Below are positions 21,901-24,684 of a stretch of 24,684 nt of DNA, one piece after another. The DNA comes from Apostichopus leukothele (Eukaryota > Echinodermata > Holothuroidea > Aspidochirotida > Stichopodidae): contig JAAAKB020007700.1 of the NCBI GenBank assembly GCA_010014835.2, positions 1 through 24,684 on the forward strand. The letters are read 5' to 3'. The first letter of the stretch is position 1. Every line of letters starts with the position of its first letter. The notes under the pieces are model-generated. The model did no database searches and was not told where the DNA came from. It was given only the letters and a program-made list of their open reading frames with translations. A program made the translations under genes and the position numbers.

Positions 21901-23907
21901 AAACAAAATCTGCACTCACCAACTTCAACATCTGCTTCAAGCATTTTGACCACATTGTCATGATACTTCATACATCTCAGTTCTTTATGCCAAGAGTCGG
22001 AACGAAACGATATCTTTTATGTTGCTTTTCTCTGCAAAATAAGTTCAGGATAAGAAAACCGTGCATGAAACAGTGGCAAAGCTGACTTGAGGTACAGTTG
22101 CGTTAAATGGAATATTAGTAATTACTTTTAACATTATACAAGTGTGTCAAGTTTTGTATTATATTTTGTATAACAAAGGCTCCGAATAACACGTTTGTGA
22201 ACCGAAACATATTTATGCAACACACAATTTCATAGTGAAATGTTGGTTAAGTGAGATATAAGTGACTTTATGACGATTATCTGCTAAAGGATCGAAAACA
22301 GATAAGGTACCTGATAGTGTTCGAGCCACTGTATTAATACCACGAACAGTGTCATAGCATAGCCAGTATGTTTAAATCTCCCCTTCTTGTAAAAGCGAAA
22401 TAAAGTATGCCGAGGATTTTGCCTCTTCAGACGTTTCTGGATGTTTACAACCGGTTCCTATATGTTGATCTGAAACTGAAATGTGTAAAACACATTGTTA
22501 GTAAATACTAAAGAATTTAATATTCCCGAAATGCAGCATGACACATCTGTGGACATCTTCGTATTTTCTTTATAATTTTGATGCTAAAATATAATCATAG
22601 ATTCACTTTTTAATATAAATTGAAATATTGCTTGTTTTAAATCTCAGCTTAACATTTATAATTTGAGAGAAAGAAATACACCTTCTTGAGATTCAACCGG
22701 TTGCGGTGGAGTTTGGTTTTCCTGAGCTGGTTCCATCGGAGTCATTGGAGTTTCGTGCCTGCTGATAAGTAATTAATGCAGTTGCATACTGTTTGAAACA
22801 TTTGATATGTGTTGCATGAAAGTGACCTTATACACCCGATCCATGGAAGACACTGTTGTATAGAAACACAACTCAATAACTACCATCCTTTGATCGTAGT
22901 CAAAATAATTAATGCAGATTGATATAAAAATATATACAAGCTCTAAAACAAACATTTACATAAAATAAATAATAACATGAAACGGATAAACAATATTGAC
23001 AAACTTAAGTCGTCAGGAAATGTCTTCTAGAGATCCCACCTGGGTAGAAATAAAATAATGACATTTCTCCAAAAACTGCCCGAAGCACCTACAATTAAAT
23101 GTTGTAATTAGACTGTTGAAACGCTTCACTAGTAAACCTGCACCCAATTTACTTCGCTTTGCCTCACTTGGACGTTACTAAGAGCTATTGGTAATTGATT
23201 AAGTGTATTGACTATAACTAAAGGGACTAACATACGGCACTTAAACACTGGCAGTGACATTACTAAAAGGAATGGATGAATGCACTATAGAGGTGATAAT
23301 CCCACCAGAGGTTCGACTGCGTTTGAAGAGTTATACAAAAATGAATGAATAGATACATACTGGCTAGAACGACCCTTTGTAGATTAAATAGTTAGAAACG
23401 GGGGCAATGTTTACTCTTCGGCAGCACAACATTCACTTGTATATTATACAGATCAAAGTTGTTGTGAACAACAATTGAGAGACCGAACCGTTAAGCGCCT
23501 GCTACTGACAAATAAGCTTTACGTAAATGAAATTTACACAGGTGTAAATATCCTTGAAAACAAGTAAACGAACACAAACGTAACTGCTTATATTTCGATA
23601 TGATTTTTACATGGTTATGTCTTCATTGTTTTTGCAAAAATGGTTCTCTTCTATGATATATCCAAAATGCTGCATATATTAACTGAAGTGATGGTATGTC
23701 ATTGGGACAGAACGCGTTCTTGAGATTACTCCAGTCTTAAGAAATGAAAGGTAATAGAAATGTGTAAAGCATCTAGATGCATAACATATAAAAAATATTT
23801 ACCTTTCTTAGCAAAAGCCGTAGCAGCAATGCAGCAACAAATAATAATAAGTATGACACCTGACCATACAAATGCAGACAGCGAGTGGTTATGCTGAAGT
23901 GGAGAAG
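18835..23907 (-). CDS. Receptor tyrosine pseudokinase gene, copy B (3' part: transmembrane to kinase C-lobe)
   Basis: Minus-strand spliced gene; its ectodomain exons lie beyond the right edge. Exons read off by eye, 5' to 3': transmembrane 23907-23803, juxtamembrane 23088-23040 and 22761-22682, Gly-loop/beta3 22457-22311, alphaC 22013 or 22031-21920, hinge 21635-21475, catalytic loop 21080-20961, APE 19781-19670, subdomain X 19410-19314, subdomain XI 18931-18835. Introns are GT-AG and phases agree from the alphaC exon to the end. The kinase domain is about 270 residues, a normal RTK size. HRD reads HPA, the catalytic-loop Asn is Lys, DFG is DFW, and no beta3 Lys is clear, so catalysis is probably lost. 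APE, SDVWSYG and the RPTF motif are kept. One junction does not fit: juxtamembrane exon 2 ends in phase 1, whereas the open frame of the Gly-loop exon wants phase 0. It could be a young pseudogene or an expressed pseudokinase. The RTK family within the Ig-bearing group is not settled. Confidence 0.8.
19314..19410 (-). CDS. Subdomain X exon of RTK copy B
   Basis: A 97-nt exon, phase 1 in and 2 out, with ttatacag acceptor and GTAAGT donor. It reads [20 protein letters not shown], then the basic/proline-rich [11 protein letters not shown]. This matches the G-x-x-P-Y-x-x-x-x-x-x-E stretch followed by R-L-x-x-P-x-x-C-P of RTKs. Confidence 0.85.
19670..19781 (-). CDS. APE / subdomain VIII-IX exon of RTK copy B
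   Basis: A 112-nt exon with ttcttag acceptor and GTAAGA donor, phase 0 in and 1 out. It reads [19 protein letters not shown] and then [18 protein letters not shown]. The P-x-W-x-A-P-E segment and SDVWSYG are canonical for tyrosine kinases, so structural motifs of the C-lobe are under better preservation than the catalytic ones. Confidence 0.88.
19782..20960 (-). other. Long intron of RTK copy B (activation loop)
   Basis: About 1.18 kb, GTAATA donor and ttcttag acceptor, separating the DFW exon from the APE exon. It is AT-rich, with no other exon seen. Confidence 0.6.
20486..20540. repeat. AT-only low-complexity tract
   Basis: Mixed ATA and ATAA units with almost no G or C, in the long intron between the APE and catalytic-loop exons of RTK copy B. 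Confidence 0.75.
20961..21080 (-). CDS. Catalytic-loop exon of RTK copy B with HPA and DFW
   Basis: A 120-nt exon, phase 0 to 0, 40 codons. It opens [13 protein letters not shown], which aligns with the tyrosine kinase loop F-V-H-R-D-L-A-A-R-N-I-L-L: Arg is Pro, the catalytic-base Asp is Ala and the metal-binding Asn is Lys. It then reads CKLYDFW, where DFG is expected. The activation segment has no tyrosine in this exon. The reading frame is undamaged, so the changes are substitutions rather than decay by frame loss. Confidence 0.85.
21475..21635 (-). CDS. Hinge, alphaD and alphaE exon of RTK copy B
   Basis: A 161-nt exon, phase 1 in and 0 out, with GTAAGT donor, 53 full codons and no stops. 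[19 protein letters not shown] matches the beta5-hinge-alphaD stretch of RTKs (P-Y-M-x-F-E-F/Y-x-x-x-G-N-L-x-x-Y-L). [16 protein letters not shown] matches alphaE. The insert between alphaD and alphaE is short, so there is no long kinase insert of the PDGFR type. Confidence 0.8.
21920..22031 (-). CDS. AlphaC/beta4 exon of RTK copy B
   Basis: The exon ends with [20 protein letters not shown], the alphaC helix with its conserved Glu (KEL) and the HxNVV turn of tyrosine kinases, then a GTGAGT donor in phase 1. With the strong acceptor (tattttgcag, exon end 22031) a TAA lies at codon 5. A weaker AG 18 nt further in (exon end 22013) keeps the phase, skips the stop, and puts 17 residues between the beta3 position and the alphaC Glu, the usual RTK spacing. 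The A copy of this exon (8191-8300) is open from the first acceptor. Confidence 0.65.
22311..22457 (-). CDS. Gly-loop and beta3 exon of RTK copy B
   Basis: Read from the tatag acceptor at 22458-22459, the exon is open for 49 codons and ends at a GTACCT donor in phase 0. It carries [20 protein letters not shown], which sits where the glycine-rich loop should be; only part of the GxGxxG pattern remains. It continues with VVLIQWLE in the beta3 position, where VAVK-type strands have their lysine; here a Gln occupies that place. A stronger acceptor 12 nt upstream (22469) would bring in a TAG in this frame. Another frame of the same stretch reads TVARTLS, so the beta3 reading is uncertain. Confidence 0.5.
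22682..22761 (-). CDS. Juxtamembrane exon 2 of RTK copy B, Pro/Thr/Gln rich
   Basis: An 80-nt exon with ttatcag acceptor and GTGTAT donor. It reads [16 protein letters not shown], then [10 protein letters not shown], a Pro-, Glu- and Gln-rich linker with two TP-x-x-P type sites and no tyrosine. It joins in phase to the preceding exon. It ends in phase 1, which disagrees with the phase-0 open frame of the next exon. The A copy at about 9003-9081 aligns with it but has a stop. Confidence 0.6.
23040..23088 (-). CDS. Juxtamembrane exon 1 of RTK copy B
   Basis: A 49-nt exon between a gtag acceptor and a GTGGGA donor. In phase with the transmembrane exon it reads [17 protein letters not shown] across the two junctions. 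The length leaves the next exon in the frame that is open there, which supports the model. A decayed counterpart with the donor kept lies near 9474-9520. Confidence 0.55.
23803..23907 (-). CDS. Transmembrane exon of RTK copy B
   Basis: The exon is 105 nt, bounded by ttttcag acceptor and GTAAAT donor, phase 2-in and 1-out. It encodes 34 complete codons with a membrane span rich in I, C and A ([19 protein letters not shown]), followed by the basic stop-transfer residues AKK. A short polar stretch with His, Asn and Ser precedes the span. It joins in phase to the juxtamembrane exon at 23088. The same exon, almost unchanged, is cut by the left window edge (1-59). Confidence 0.75.
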
Positions 23908-24684
23908 CTGAAAATAACGTTATTTTAAGGAGTATTGTGAAACAGTCATGTTGACATACCAAGATAAAGAAGCAACATAACAATTAACGGCAAAGTCAAC
24001 GTCGAAACAGCGACTTCCGTCAGTAAAATAAGTAAGTCACACGCACGCTGTAATGTCAAATTTTATACTACTAGATTGCATTTCACCTCCAAAGCTGAGG
24101 TGCATCATAATACAATTTTCAAATGCACATTAAATCAACTACAGTAAGTAACGGAGACGATAACACATGACGTGTTGAGCTAAAAGCTACGGTACACATC
24201 TCTTATACCATTCGTGGCCTACACAGATTGAATGAAGGTATATTTTGTCAAACAATCGCAATTTCGCCTTTCGTTCATAAAAGGTCGCAATGTATCCACT
24301 CATTATTGTTTTTACCACGCATATCTACTTCGACTGTATTTGTGTAATATATATATAAATATATCTCTTTACTAATATATTTATATTTCTATGTATCAAT
24401 GCAGTATACGTACATGATATGTTTCACTCACCCGTGCTTGTCGTGTTAACCATTACCGCAGAAAAAGTTGTTTCACTGGTCATAATTGAATCAACTGTTG
24501 GAATTCAATTTCAAATGTTTTTAATAAAGCCGTTGCGCAAAGATGTCGTCATAGAGCAACCACATTAAGGGAAGGAAATTATTTGTAGTATAATAGTAAT
24601 AGCGGTTGCACGTTTCATAAGTACAGGAAACACATAATAACCGTATTTCTTTGTAGATGTAAATTTAACTTCATTTAAGCAGAT
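23849..24684. repeat. Right copy of the window-edge direct repeat
   Basis: Partner of 1-852 in the same orientation, offset about 23,848 bases. It starts inside the transmembrane exon of RTK copy B and reaches the last base of the window. The alignment probably goes on past both edges. Confidence 0.9.

Noticed and set aside
22380-22469. Alternative reading of the Gly-loop exon ([19 protein letters not shown])
   Set aside because: It joins in phase to juxtamembrane exon 2 but ends at a TAA soon after. The other frame is open to the donor and shares residues (QN and neighbours) with copy A.
1-24684. CRISPR array, operon structure or bacterial genes
   Set aside because: There are spliced exons, a LINE and microsatellites, with no regularly spaced repeats and no long bacterial reading frames.

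Overview
This is AT-rich eukaryotic DNA with small spliced exons, long introns, microsatellites, a decayed LINE and short tRNA-like repeats. The genes are Ig-type receptor tyrosine kinases and one apolipoprotein L (ApoL)-like gene. That mix suits an invertebrate deuterostome, perhaps an echinoderm such as a sea cucumber. The organism is inferred from gene content and genome texture only.

The main content is a tandem set of related receptor tyrosine kinase (RTK) genes on the minus strand. Copy B (about 18,250-23,907) is the best preserved. Its exons run from a transmembrane segment through a juxtamembrane region and a full kinase domain, and most join in phase. Copy A (about 7,449-9,520) is a decayed paralogue: the exons from juxtamembrane to catalytic loop are present but carry stops and frame breaks, and the C-terminal half was not found. 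Copy C enters at the left edge with part of a transmembrane exon (1-59). An Ig-like exon (11,579-11,777) is probably ectodomain of copy A or a neighbour. In B the catalytic motifs are replaced (HRD by HPA, the catalytic-loop Asn by Lys, DFG by DFW), while the APE and SDVWSYG motifs remain. A shares the Asp-to-Ala, Asn-to-Lys and DFW changes, so loss of catalysis predates the A/B duplication.

On the plus strand, between C and A, lies an ApoL-like gene (4,801-5,643 joined to 6,372-6,689; 386 codons) with a glycine-rich membrane-insertion region, a typical ApoL C-terminal helix region and a hydrophobic tail. Three to four small phase-compatible plus-strand exon candidates (989-3,171) may be its 5' part or a separate gene.

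The interval 14,000-17,650 holds mobile-element debris: two SINE-like copies in opposite orientation, a tRNA-derived composite, and a damaged plus-strand LINE reverse transcriptase with a YTDD box. Bases 1-852 and 23,849-24,684 are about 95% identical direct repeats at the two edges of the window. They suggest a duplication unit of about 23.85 kb, or a contig with redundant ends. A third, diverged copy of part of this repeat sits at about 10,500-10,870.
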